Below, in pieces: positions 17,214 to 25,800 of a stretch of DNA of 29,659 nucleotides. Where the stretch lies: NCBI GenBank assembly GCA_030744725.1, contig JASLPZ010000035.1:1-29659 (forward strand). The letters run 5' to 3'. The notes under the pieces are model-generated. The model ran no database searches. It was not told the origin of the DNA and saw nothing but the letters and a program-made list of their open reading frames with translations. Position 1 is the first letter of the stretch. Every line of letters begins with the position of its first letter. A program made the translations under genes and the position numbers. This DNA is from ARS98 sp030744725 (lineage in GTDB: Bacteria; Planctomycetota; Planctomycetia; Pirellulales; Pirellulaceae).

Positions 17214-18368
17214 CTATTCTGCCAATACCGACCACAACACGCCTGCAGCCACGGCCGAACCGATTACCCCCGCAACGTTCGGTGCCATGGCGTGCATGAG
17301 CAAGAAGTTATGCGAGTCCTCCTGTTGGCCGACCTGCTGTACCACGCGGGCCGAATCGGGAACCGCCGATACGCCAGCGGCCCCAACTAACGGATTGATT
17401 TTCTCTTTCAAGAACACGTTCATCAATTTCGCGAACAGCACGCCACCCGCTGTCGCCACCGCGAACGAGGCGGCACCCAACGTGAAAATCAAGATTGATT
17501 CGGCACGTAGAAAATACTGAGCCTTCGTACTGGCTCCGACAGCGAAGCCCAGCAGAATCGTGACGACGTCGATCATCCCGGTTCGCGCAGTTTGCGCCAG
17601 TCGTTCCGTAACACCACTCTCTTTGAGCAGGTTGCCGAAGAAGAGCATACCAAGCAACACGAGTGCGCCTGGCGCGATCAGGGTGCAAATCAAGAAGGCG
17701 ACGATGGGAAAGATGATTCGTTCGCGCTTGGATACCGTTCGCGGCGGCTTCATTCGAATCCGACGTTCCTCTCGCGTGGTCAGCAGTTTCATAATCGGCG
17801 GCTGGATTACCGGGACCAGTGCCATGTACGAGTAAGCTGCGATGGCAATCGGCCCCAAGTATTCTGGGGCGAGCCGGGATGCGAGAAAAATTGCCGTGGG
17901 TCCGTCGGCACCGCCGATAATGCCGATCGCACCGGCAATCTTGGCGTCGAAGCCCAAAGCCAACGCGCCCAAGAACGTGAGGAAGACACCAACTTGGGCG
18001 GCTGCACCCAACAACACCAATTTGGGGTTGGAGAGCATCGTCGAGAAATCGGTCATCGCGCCGATGCCAAGAAAAATCAAGGGCGGAAACAGTCCGTATT
18101 TCACGCCAAAGTAAATCATACTCAACACGCTGACGCTCATCGGCCCGCCACCCTGGCTACCGTCGTCGTAGACGCTGAGTGCCATCGATTGGACAAACGG
18201 GATATTGCCGACGATGATGCCGAAGCCGATGGGCAACAGCAAAAGCGGCTCGTAGTCCTTTATGATGGCCAAGGCAATAAACAGGATGCCGATGATAATC
18301 ATCACGGCATTGCCCCATTCCATCAGGTAGAAGCCGGTCGTTTGAAGAAAATCGTACAGGATTTGCAT
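17214..18368 (-). CDS. oadB: Sodium-translocating decarboxylase beta subunit
   Basis: The 384-residue membrane protein is the Na+-pumping subunit of the decarboxylase. It decarboxylates carboxybiotin and moves Na+ outward. About ten hydrophobic segments are visible. The hallmark motif GIIGGADGPTAIF, which contains the functionally essential Asp, lies near residues 144-157. The N-terminus MQILYDFLQTTGF and the length fit the family. Compared with shorter members it has a polar cytoplasmic loop (EERRIRMKPPRTVSKRER) around 200-220. The alpha subunit starts 37 bases after its stop and the gamma subunit ends 49 bases before its start, so the three form one operon. Beta subunits are shared by oxaloacetate, methylmalonyl-CoA and glutaconyl-CoA decarboxylases; the alpha subunit decides for oxaloacetate. 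Confidence 0.95.
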   Translation of the reverse strand: MQILYDFLQTTGFYLMEWGNAVMIIIGILFIALAIIKDYEPLLLLPIGFGIIVGNIPFVQSMALSVYDDGSQGGGPMSVSVLSMIYFGVKYGLFPPLIFLGIGAMTDFSTMLSNPKLVLLGAAAQVGVFLTFLGALALGFDAKIAGAIGIIGGADGPTAIFLASRLAPEYLGPIAIAAYSYMALVPVIQPPIMKLLTTREERRIRMKPPRTVSKRERIIFPIVAFLICTLIAPGALVLLGMLFFGNLLKESGVTERLAQTARTGMIDVVTILLGFAVGASTKAQYFLRAESILIFTLGAASFAVATAGGVLFAKLMNVFLKEKINPLVGAAGVSAVPDSARVVQQVGQQEDSHNFLLMHAMAPNVAGVIGSAVAAGVLWSVLAE

Positions 18369-18417
18369 AGAATTCGTTGCGATGGAAAGGCACGCCGCTG
18401 AAAGGCGACTGGCAGGA

Positions 18418-18699
18418 CTAATTCTTCTTGCGGTGCCGAGCGTGCAGCGCGAAACCGATCGCCGCTACGACAGCTTCGTCGTGGTTGTTTGTGCTTGTGG
18501 TGGGCACCGTTGCCGCATGACTCTTGGGCTCAGGCGGCAGTACGGATTCCAACATCGCCAAAATGCGCGGCAAACTTGCGATGAACAGGCTGATCAAGAC
18601 CAACGCAACAAACACAATAGAAATGCCGGTGATCGAAATCCCGATGCCTTCGTATTCGGTGATGTTTCGAATTCCGTAATACTGTTGGGCGAAGATCAC
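18418..18699 (-). CDS. oadG: Decarboxylase gamma subunit (OadG family)
   Basis: The 93-residue product has one membrane helix at about 19-43 (GIGISITGISIVFVALVLIS), followed by SLPRIL and a polar tail. This matches the OadG architecture, in which the helix anchors the complex and the tail contacts the alpha subunit. A His-rich C-terminus (ALHARHRKKN) recalls the Zn-binding tail of some gamma subunits. The start at GTG 18699 is tentative: the frame stays open for another 170 bases upstream, the ribosome site is weak, and a run of nine G lies 36 bases upstream. It is the first gene of the operon, 49 bases before the beta gene. Sequence conservation in this family is low, so context carries much of the identification. 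Confidence 0.8.
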   Translation of the reverse strand: MIFAQQYYGIRNITEYEGIGISITGISIVFVALVLISLFIASLPRILAMLESVLPPEPKSHAATVPTTSTNNHDEAVVAAIGFALHARHRKKN

Positions 18700-18734
18700 G
18701 TGAATCGCTGGGAGTCCTAGAGAAAACGGGGCCC

Positions 18735-18743
18735 GGGGGGGGG
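18735..18743. repeat. Homopolymer tract of nine G
   Basis: Nine consecutive G on the plus strand (C on the coding strand) sit between the sulfatase stop and the OadG start. Such tracts slip during replication and sequencing. Confidence 0.9.
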
Positions 18744-18907
18744 AGGGACGATCTATTGCGCATCCGAATCGCCTAGGGTAACTCGCCCAGGGCGTTGTGT
18801 CGAGGGTGCCGTGTCGTCGCTGAAAGACTCGCCCAATCCTAAAAATCAGGCGGTTTCCGGACTTTTCCGTGTGTTACCCCAGATCGCGTACGAGGACGCA
18901 AGAGCGA

Positions 18908-20419
18908 CTATTTGCGATTGCGATACGCTGGCCACTCGATCCGCTGCGATTCGTAGCGGGGCCACGTCCACGCCTCCCAGACCGGGCTTTCTGCTTGAAC
19001 TTCGTGGTACAGCGATTTCATCAGGGTCGACATCCGCGCCAGCCGATCGGGTTGGGACGCAGAAAGGTCCGTCGTTTCGCCGATGTCGGTCTTGAGGTTA
19101 TAGAGCTCGAATTTCGCCAGCTCGGCTGTCTTGATCGCCTGCATTTCTTCGGGAAGCAGGTCGGCCGACGGCTTCAAGGCGGGAATGTTCAAGTGCGCCA
19201 ACAGCTTCCAATCGCCGATCCGCATGGCCACCTTCGTCTTACTGGCGGCGCGCAAGAAATGCCAATACAACGGAGTCGTTCGCTCGAGGCGTTTTCCTTC
19301 AAGCAGCGGAAGGATGTTTGCACCGTCGATCTTTCGATCGCTGGGAACAGGAATCCCCGCGACGCCGCAGAGCGTCGGCAACAGATCCACTCCGCAGATC
19401 GGCGTGTTACTGGTCTCGCCGGCCGCGGTGTGTCCCGGCCAGCGCAAGATGCCAGGGACGCGGATTCCGCCATCATAAAGATGCCCCTTCTTAGCACGCA
19501 ACGGACCTGCGGATCCATGGGGGTGAATCCCCGTGATCGCCGGACCGTTGTCGCTGGTGAAGAGCAGAAACGTGTTGTCGCTGAGCTTGAGACGGTCGAG
19601 CGTAGCGGCCAGGCGACCAAAGGCGTCGTCCATCTGCGTAACATTGCCGTGATGCGCAGCACGGCTGAGGTCGTTGCGTGTCGGTTTGCCGGGTGGCGGA
19701 TACAGATCGCTAAAACGTTTGTCCGACGCAATCGGTTCGTGGGGTTCGTGAAAACAGACATAGAGAAAGAACGGCTTCTCCTCATCGCGGCCGTTTTCAA
19801 GCCAGGTGATCGCTTCGTCTGCCACCAGCGGTGCCGCATAACCCTTTAGCGGTCCGGCCGGTCTTCCATTGCGGACAAAGTTGACAGGGTTCTTGTGGTT
19901 GGGTAACGCATTGTTTTGCGTGGAAAACCAATGGTCGAAACCGTGGTCTGACGGCTGCGGCTGCGACGGCAAATTGAAGTCACCGTTGAGATGCCATTTT
20001 CCGACGTGACAGGTCGAATAGCCCGCGCTGCGCAATAGCGTGGCGATCGTAATCTCGCTGCGACGAACGTGCATCGGCGAGAACATGGGAATCCAATTGT
20101 GAATGCCGACGCGATAGGGCGTCCTCCCCGTCATCAAGCCCGTCCGTGCAGGCGAACAGTTAGCGGCTGCCGCATAGCAGTCAGTAAATCGCAGGCCTTC
20201 TCGCGCTAACTGATCCAAATTTGGCGTCTTGATGACTGGGTGGCCATAGCAAGCCAGATCGCCATAGCCCAAATCGTCCGCCAATACGACGACGATGTTC
20301 GGTCGCCGATCGTTGGCCATGACCGACGACGGCAGCAGAACGACAAGCAACATGAGTAAGGCCCACGTACCGAACGTGGTTCGCTTTACGACGACGGAAA
20401 GCACTCTGGATGATCTCAT
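18908..20419 (-). CDS. Secreted type I sulfatase (formylglycine-dependent)
   Basis: The 503-residue enzyme hydrolyses sulfate esters outside the cytoplasmic membrane. Residues 1-35 are a signal peptide (MRSSRVLSVVV, hydrophobic core, SSVMA). The metal-binding D48-D49 occurs in VVVLADDLGYGD. The sulfatase signature CSPARTGLMTGR starts at C88, the residue an FGE-type or anaerobic maturase would convert to formylglycine. Further metal and active-site motifs are GKWHLNG and FTSDNGPA. Length is typical. ATG 20419 was chosen because AAAGGA lies 6 bases upstream; the frame is open to 20734, but that stretch overlaps the neighbouring gene. The substrate is not evident; in planctomycetes these enzymes desulfate algal or mucin-like polysaccharides. 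No maturase gene is in the window. The 58-base gap to the upstream thioredoxin-like gene would allow co-transcription. Confidence 0.94.
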   Translation of the reverse strand: MRSSRVLSVVVKRTTFGTWALLMLLVVLLPSSVMANDRRPNIVVVLADDLGYGDLACYGHPVIKTPNLDQLAREGLRFTDCYAAAANCSPARTGLMTGRTPYRVGIHNWIPMFSPMHVRRSEITIATLLRSAGYSTCHVGKWHLNGDFNLPSQPQPSDHGFDHWFSTQNNALPNHKNPVNFVRNGRPAGPLKGYAAPLVADEAITWLENGRDEEKPFFLYVCFHEPHEPIASDKRFSDLYPPPGKPTRNDLSRAAHHGNVTQMDDAFGRLAATLDRLKLSDNTFLLFTSDNGPAITGIHPHGSAGPLRAKKGHLYDGGIRVPGILRWPGHTAAGETSNTPICGVDLLPTLCGVAGIPVPSDRKIDGANILPLLEGKRLERTTPLYWHFLRAASKTKVAMRIGDWKLLAHLNIPALKPSADLLPEEMQAIKTAELAKFELYNLKTDIGETTDLSASQPDRLARMSTLMKSLYHEVQAESPVWEAWTWPRYESQRIEWPAYRNRK

Positions 20420-20425
20420 CGACGT

Positions 20426-20431
20426 TCCTTT
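20426..20431 (-). promoter_or_regulatory. Ribosome binding site that fixes the sulfatase start
   Basis: AAAGGA on the minus strand lies 6 bases before ATG 20419. The alternative ATG at 20440 has no such site. Confidence 0.65.
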
Positions 20432-20477
20432 TGTGTTCATCAAGTTGCATTGTCGATCGGTCTGTTGATGAGCGATG

Positions 20478-21773
20478 TTAATCATCGAGCCACGCTTTGC
20501 GCTCTTGAAATAACCGCCGCCGCGTTGCTTCGCGGAAACGGTTGTCAAAGTCGCCTTTTGGGCGACCATCAAACTTTTCAGGCGAAATGATCCTGGCAAT
20601 CTGCTTTCCGAATCCAATGCTCGGATTGAGATAGAACGAGAGGGTAGCGTGTCGCACCTGGCCGTCCCGATCTCCTTCGAAAGCACGAGCCAATTGAAAA
20701 TGAGCTTGGCCGAGTCGCTGCGATTCCGCGCCACCCGCCTGTGCGATGGCTTTCGTGTTGTAATATTCGACGGCCCGCTGCAGGACCACGCGGGCCTCTT
20801 GGTAAAGTCCGAGCGCCGAATACCGCGAGCCCAACTGTATGGCCACAGCCAGATCGCGCTGATCTCGTGAATTGGCTTCTGTTAGTCGAGCCAGTTCGGT
20901 GGCGTCAAGACGTGCGCCAGGATCCGACCATTGAGCGCGAATTTCGGCAGTCACCGGCCGCGTCATACCGAGTTCGGGCAATCGTTGCTGCCAGTTCTTC
21001 AGTTCCAGCACAACACCATGTTCGTCGACGAAGAACGTCTTTGGGACGGCTCCGAACCGCGTCGCATAATCTGGATCAACCAGGGCTGGAAACGTTACAC
21101 CAAATCGATCGTAGTATCGCTTCGCCGGCGCAATTCCCTCGGCATCAAGTGCCAAGCCGACGACGGTGAAGTCATCGCCACCGAACTTCCGAAAAGTCTC
21201 CTGCCACCCGGGCAGGTTGTTGCGGCAGAATCACCAACTGGCCCAACAATAGAGAATGTATCGTTTGCCTAAATACTGCGAGAAACGGACCTCATTGCCG
21301 GCAACATCAACAAATGGGATATCGGGAAGCGTTTCGCCCTTGCCAAAGCCGCGTCCTCGCCCCCACGGGGCATTGTAACCGGGCGCGGCGATCTGGCCTT
21401 CACCGACGAACGGCTCAGTGCGTGGAACGATGGTGACCTGGCCAGCGGTCTCGACCACACGAAATCGCAACGCCCCACTGACGACGTCGGCTGCGATTAG
21501 AAGCTGTTCACCGTCACGCCTGTGATTATCCGCGGCAAGCCGGACAGGAATGCAAAACCCGCCGTCTTTGTCACGGCAGAACGTGACGAGCCGCTGTGGG
21601 TCGACGATCTTCAATTCAAAATTAAGTGACTTGGCAAGATCTGCGGCGTCCAAGAATAGGACTTTCTTGTCACGGGAAAAACGGATGGTGTCCGGACGCT
21701 GTGGTTTGGCGGCGGTGGCCCAATTCGAGATCAGGATCAGTGCACTCAACGTGATCGTAAGCCGGTGGCACAT
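20478..21773 (-). CDS. Probable selenoprotein: exported thioredoxin-fold (ResA/TlpA-like) protein with in-frame TGA at codon 181
   Basis: Read through one TGA (21231-21233), this is a 431-residue protein. Residues 1-22 are a signal peptide (MCHRLTITLSALILIS..TAA). Residues 25-140 form a domain I do not recognise, with two cysteines in TFCRDKDGGFC. The redoxin domain runs from about 145 to 300: LPDIPFVDVAGNEV, then YILYCWASW, the TGA, then FCRNNLPGWQ, VVGLALDAEG, the cis-Pro strand VPKTFFVDEHG. The last 130 residues look like helical TPR-type repeats. The TGA sits exactly where thioredoxin-like proteins have the nucleophilic Cys, with Cys two residues later. Both halves are in the same frame with no other stop, so it is not a frameshift. 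The downstream half alone lacks a start with a ribosome site and would begin mid-fold. A point-mutated pseudogene is the alternative. No sel genes are in the window. Confidence 0.78.
21200..21230 (-). promoter_or_regulatory. Candidate bacterial SECIS hairpin just after the TGA
   Basis: On the coding strand, 14 bases after the TGA, CCTGCC pairs perfectly with GGCAGG around the loop CGGGT. The stem is 6 pairs (21216-21211 with 21205-21200). The loop has 5 bases with G in second position and begins 20 bases after the TGA. Published rules for bacterial SECIS elements ask for a small apical loop with a G in its first two bases, 16-37 bases after UGA, so this fits. A second, imperfect lower stem (CTGCCG with CGGAAG, one G-A mismatch) could extend it. 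The hairpin is inside coding sequence, as expected in bacteria. Confidence 0.6.
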
Positions 21774-21910
21774 CGACAGAACTCACTACGGTAGGAATTT
21801 GCAACGCAATTTGGTGCTGACCTCACCTCAGGATAGCAGAAAGGGGATACGAGAAGAAATGTCGTCGCATTGCCCCGAAATGCCGGCTCCGCCTGTCGGC
21901 CAAAAACGAA

Positions 21911-22714
21911 CTACGGGTTCGAGCCTCTTCGCATGTCGTCGCGCGGTTGGGGCGTGCGATTGATCGCCAGTGTGATCAGCGCGCCGAGGATCAAGCCGCC
22001 CACGATCAGTCCCAGAAAGAGGGGCGGGAGCAGACCGACGTCGACAAGCGATTGCCGATCACGTCCGATTATCGCCGACAGAGTTTCAAGATCGATCCCA
22101 AAGATGGCCGCCACTGTCGCAATCGGAAAGAAAATGGCTACCAAAATGTTCAGCCGGTGCGAGGCAATTGCCATCCGTTGGCTGGCCCGAGTCTGCTCTT
22201 CAGCGCGTCTCGCGACGGTCAGGTCGAGTGCGTTCTTTGTTTCGCCAGTTAACAATTCTGCAGTGCGTTCGATCGTATATGCTCGGTCCCGTGCGTCGAT
22301 GATCTCGTGAGACGCCGGCGACATCTTCCGCGCCTCCTGCAATGCCTCATGCAGGTTGATCGCCGCACGCCGAACTGGTGAAAGACAGACGAGAACATCG
22401 AAATAGTCATCGGCTGTGCTGGCTTCCTCTTCTTGTCGATCAAGAGCTGCAAGTGCTGACTCGTATTCGTCCAGATGTTTGTTGAGTGCGGCAATGCCGC
22501 TGCCCAATTCGTTGGACGACCATACTCCGTGGTCATCGTGCCAAAAGAATCGACCGACACGTTGCGCGTCTTCTGGTTTGGGTGGTGTGTGTAGGACAAG
22601 TAACAAATGCCCGTCGGCTTGCATCGCACGTTGACGCCCAGCGTGTGACCCGAGGCGATCGTGGAAATTCTGGGGGACCTGCCAGGCGGCTGGTAGAATC
22701 GACTGCTTGGTCAT
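21911..22714 (-). CDS. CorA-superfamily-like membrane protein without the GMN motif
   Basis: The 267-residue protein has a large soluble N-terminal part and two C-terminal membrane helices (about 190-208 and 225-250), the CorA layout. The helix before the first membrane segment (ARRAEEQTRASQRMAIASHRLNILVAIFFPIATVAAIFG) resembles the CorA stalk and TM1. Where CorA has the selectivity motif GMN, this reads GID. The N-terminal region (VGRFFWHDDHGVWSSNELGSG) resembles no domain I can name. ATG 22714 is supported by GGAG 8 bases upstream. A divalent-cation channel is possible but the missing GMN weakens that; a CorA-derived protein with another role is equally likely. It lies 95 bases downstream of the giant surface protein and 137 bases upstream of the thioredoxin-like gene on the same strand. 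Confidence 0.75.
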   Translation of the reverse strand: MTKQSILPAAWQVPQNFHDRLGSHAGRQRAMQADGHLLLVLHTPPKPEDAQRVGRFFWHDDHGVWSSNELGSGIAALNKHLDEYESALAALDRQEEEASTADDYFDVLVCLSPVRRAAINLHEALQEARKMSPASHEIIDARDRAYTIERTAELLTGETKNALDLTVARRAEEQTRASQRMAIASHRLNILVAIFFPIATVAAIFGIDLETLSAIIGRDRQSLVDVGLLPPLFLGLIVGGLILGALITLAINRTPQPRDDMRRGSNP

Positions 22715-22809
22715 TGTTTGACTCCGTTTTGAACGGTGTGCATGACCACAAGCGTACCGAAAATCGGCCCGAGCAACTACTCTTGGGGGCTGTTGAATTC
22801 GGACGTTCC

Positions 22810-25800
22810 CTAGGAAACCAATAGAGCGCCCAATGCGTCGACGAGAGTGCCTTCCGCAAGTTCCTCAAAGGCACGGTCCAACGCGCCGAGCAGCTCTTCG
22901 GAATCTCCATCAACCGGGGCCAACGTGTGGCCCGTGTCAGTCGGCTCGACCGGGGCGGCCAACACAGCAATCGCGACGTCCACGGCGTCCTCGCGGTGAT
23001 GATCGTCGAAGTCGTGTGTCGAGTGGATCAGCGTGTTACCTGATTCACCTTCGCCAACATCCAGGCTGGACAGCGACAAATCGCTGGTGGTTCTGGTGGT
23101 GTCCAAGGTGGTCAACGTGACGGGCTCGGGAGGACTAAACACAGGTTGAAGAATTGGAGGAGGCGTTTGTGTCTGGCCACCCGTCGGCGTTGGGGAACTG
23201 CCAGTCAGCGTTGGGGAACCACCGATCAACGTTGGAAAACCGACGGTCGGCGTTGGGGAACCGCCGGTCAGCGGCGGTGCTTCGCCTTCACCGGATCCGT
23301 TGGTGTTCACTTGAGTCAGTAATGCCTTGAACTCTGCCGGTCTTCCATTCAAGCGAATTCGACTAGTACCGTCGGGCAACTGATTGAGGATGTTCAGCAT
23401 GCCGTTGGTATTGGGAATGGTGCCCTGGAACGTGCCTTCGGCATCGTCGATAGTTAGCGAGACGGCATCACCGCCTGCTGCCATCTGAATCTGGACGTTG
23501 TTGGCATCTTGCCATTCCGGACCCAAGGCCAACCAATGTTGCTCCGCAAGACCAACGGCCACATTGGCAAAGCTGGACGATCGCGAACTAAGTGAATCGA
23601 GGTAGGTTGGGTAGACCGGATCGATCGCCGGCTCGCCAATGCCAACCGTCACCACCGCTCCCTGGTCACCGACAACAACATCGGCAGCACCGTTCAACAG
23701 GAACGGACCGCTGACCTGAACTTGATACGCTCCAGGCAACACACCGAGGAAATTAGCTTGGCTGTTGAAGTCGGTCCTTTCAACTGGCCGGACTGCCTGT
23801 CCATCCTCAAGAAGGCGAATGTCGAATTCAAAGAGCTTATCGCCCCCACTGTCTCCGAGCGTTACGTCAATTGTGCGGCCCTTGATCTCGCCGAAGTTAT
23901 TATCCGTGCCGTCAACACCTTCGGCCAGTGTGACCGTAAATGTGTCATTGCCTTGCGCGTCTTTGCCCGCAACACCACCTTGGCTGCCAGGGGTGTCCTT
24001 GCCGTCCAGGAGTGGAATGCCATCGCCATCGAGATCTTCGGCGGGCTGTGTCTGTGTAATCACAAAATCGCCAGGTGCCAGACTTCCGAACGAATAAGAA
24101 CCATCGACGGCGGTCTGCGTCGTGCGGTTAACAGCACCGAAGAGATCCGTACCAGTCAGAGTGATCGTGACGCCATCGAGCAGGCGTTCGGTGGTCTCAC
24201 GAACACCGTTATCATTGGCATCGACATAGACGAAACCGGACAAACTGCCTGGCATGAATTCGACCACTTCGATCGTCGCAAGGGCTGTATCGGTGCCACC
24301 GTTTCCATCGCTGATCGTGTGGGTAAATGTGTCGGTTCCAAGGAAGCCGGCGACCGGCGTGTAGCGAACAGACAGCCCGTCGCTGGCGATCTCTACGATC
24401 GCACCCGCCGTAACGTTGGAAACTCCAGTGATCGTGAGCGTTTCGTCTGTGTCAGGCGCGAACGAATCGTTGCCCAACAGGTCTAACGAGTTTTCCGAAG
24501 TGTCTTGCGTTACGGTCAAGCCTGTATCGTCGTTGGCCGTTGGAGCATCATTTCCTGGTGAAACGACGACGACAACGGATGTTGACGCAGTGCGAGGATC
24601 AACGGGATCATCGTCAGTGATTGTGTAGGAAAACGTGTCTTCGCCAAAGAAATCCGGGTTCGGTGTATATAGTACTTCACCGGAGGAAGACAACGTGACA
24701 GTGCCGTTTAGTGGCTGCGTAAACCCGGCGGCCACGACACGAATCACTTCGTCTTGATCCGGCGCGGAACTGTCATTTTCCATGACGTCCAATACGACGT
24801 CGACGCTGTCCTCGGGAATCAGGTCGGGCGAATCACCGAAGCGATCGGCGACGGCAGTTGGAGGGTCGTTGATGTCTTTCACGGTAACCGTCACCGTCGC
24901 AGTGCTGAATTGTGGATCGACCGGATCCCGATCACTCATCGTGTACGTAAATGTGTCTTCACCGATGAAATCTGCCGCGGGCAAATAGGTTACTCCCAAA
25001 CCGACGCCGGCGATGGCGACACTGCCACCTTGCGTGCTGGTGGTTTGTACAGAATCGACTCGGAAGCGGCCTTTTTCTGTGTCAGGATCGGGATCGGCCA
25101 GATCGTTGGCTAACACGTCGATGAAGGCGGGTTCCAGAGTATCTTCGTCGACATCCACGGTGTCGTCGATCGCAGTCGGTGGATCGTTCAGATTGAACAC
25201 GAACAGCGACTGAGAACCGGTAAGCGTATCTTCGCCATCGGTCACATCGAAGCTGATGGAGTCGGCACCGGTGTAGTCTGCATCGGGTGTGTAGCGCAAC
25301 TCCGTCGATTCCGAGTTGAACGTGACGGTCCCGTGCTCAGCTGTGGGTGTGCCCACGAAGGTCAGATTCAAACTCAGCGGGTTGTTGGTCACATCGGCGA
25401 TACTAATCGGATTATCGGCGGAGTCCTCTTCAGGTTGAAACTCGATATTCACAATTCCGAATCGTGCATCGACATTGACGGTTGCATTGACGAATTGCAT
25501 GGTGCCAAAGCTTGGGTTGGCACTCGGGCCGACAGGGTCGTCGAACCGCGAGTCACCCGCATTGTAGACACCCGCGTCAAACTGTGGTGTTTGTCCAACA
25601 TCACCTGGATCGTTGGGATCTGTAGTCGGTTCGCCAACCAAGGTGACAGTTCCTGAACCGATGACATTCAGTGGCACGCTCCACAAGAGCCGTTCACCTT
25701 GTCCCAACGGAGTAATGCTGCCCGAGAATGCTCCGGCCATATCAATGATACCGGGGGCGGAGGTGTTGTTTTGCTGGCCACCCGTATACGCATCGCCATA

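Noticed and set aside
20420..20734. N-terminal extension of the sulfatase into the upstream gene
   Set aside because: The signal peptide begins at ATG 20419, which has its own ribosome site, and the extension overlaps the end of the thioredoxin-like gene.
20478..21773. A frameshift splitting the thioredoxin-like gene
   Set aside because: Both halves are in the same minus-strand frame and only one TGA separates them, so no indel is needed. A nonsense mutation remains possible, but its exact location at the redox residue and the hairpin after it favour recoding.
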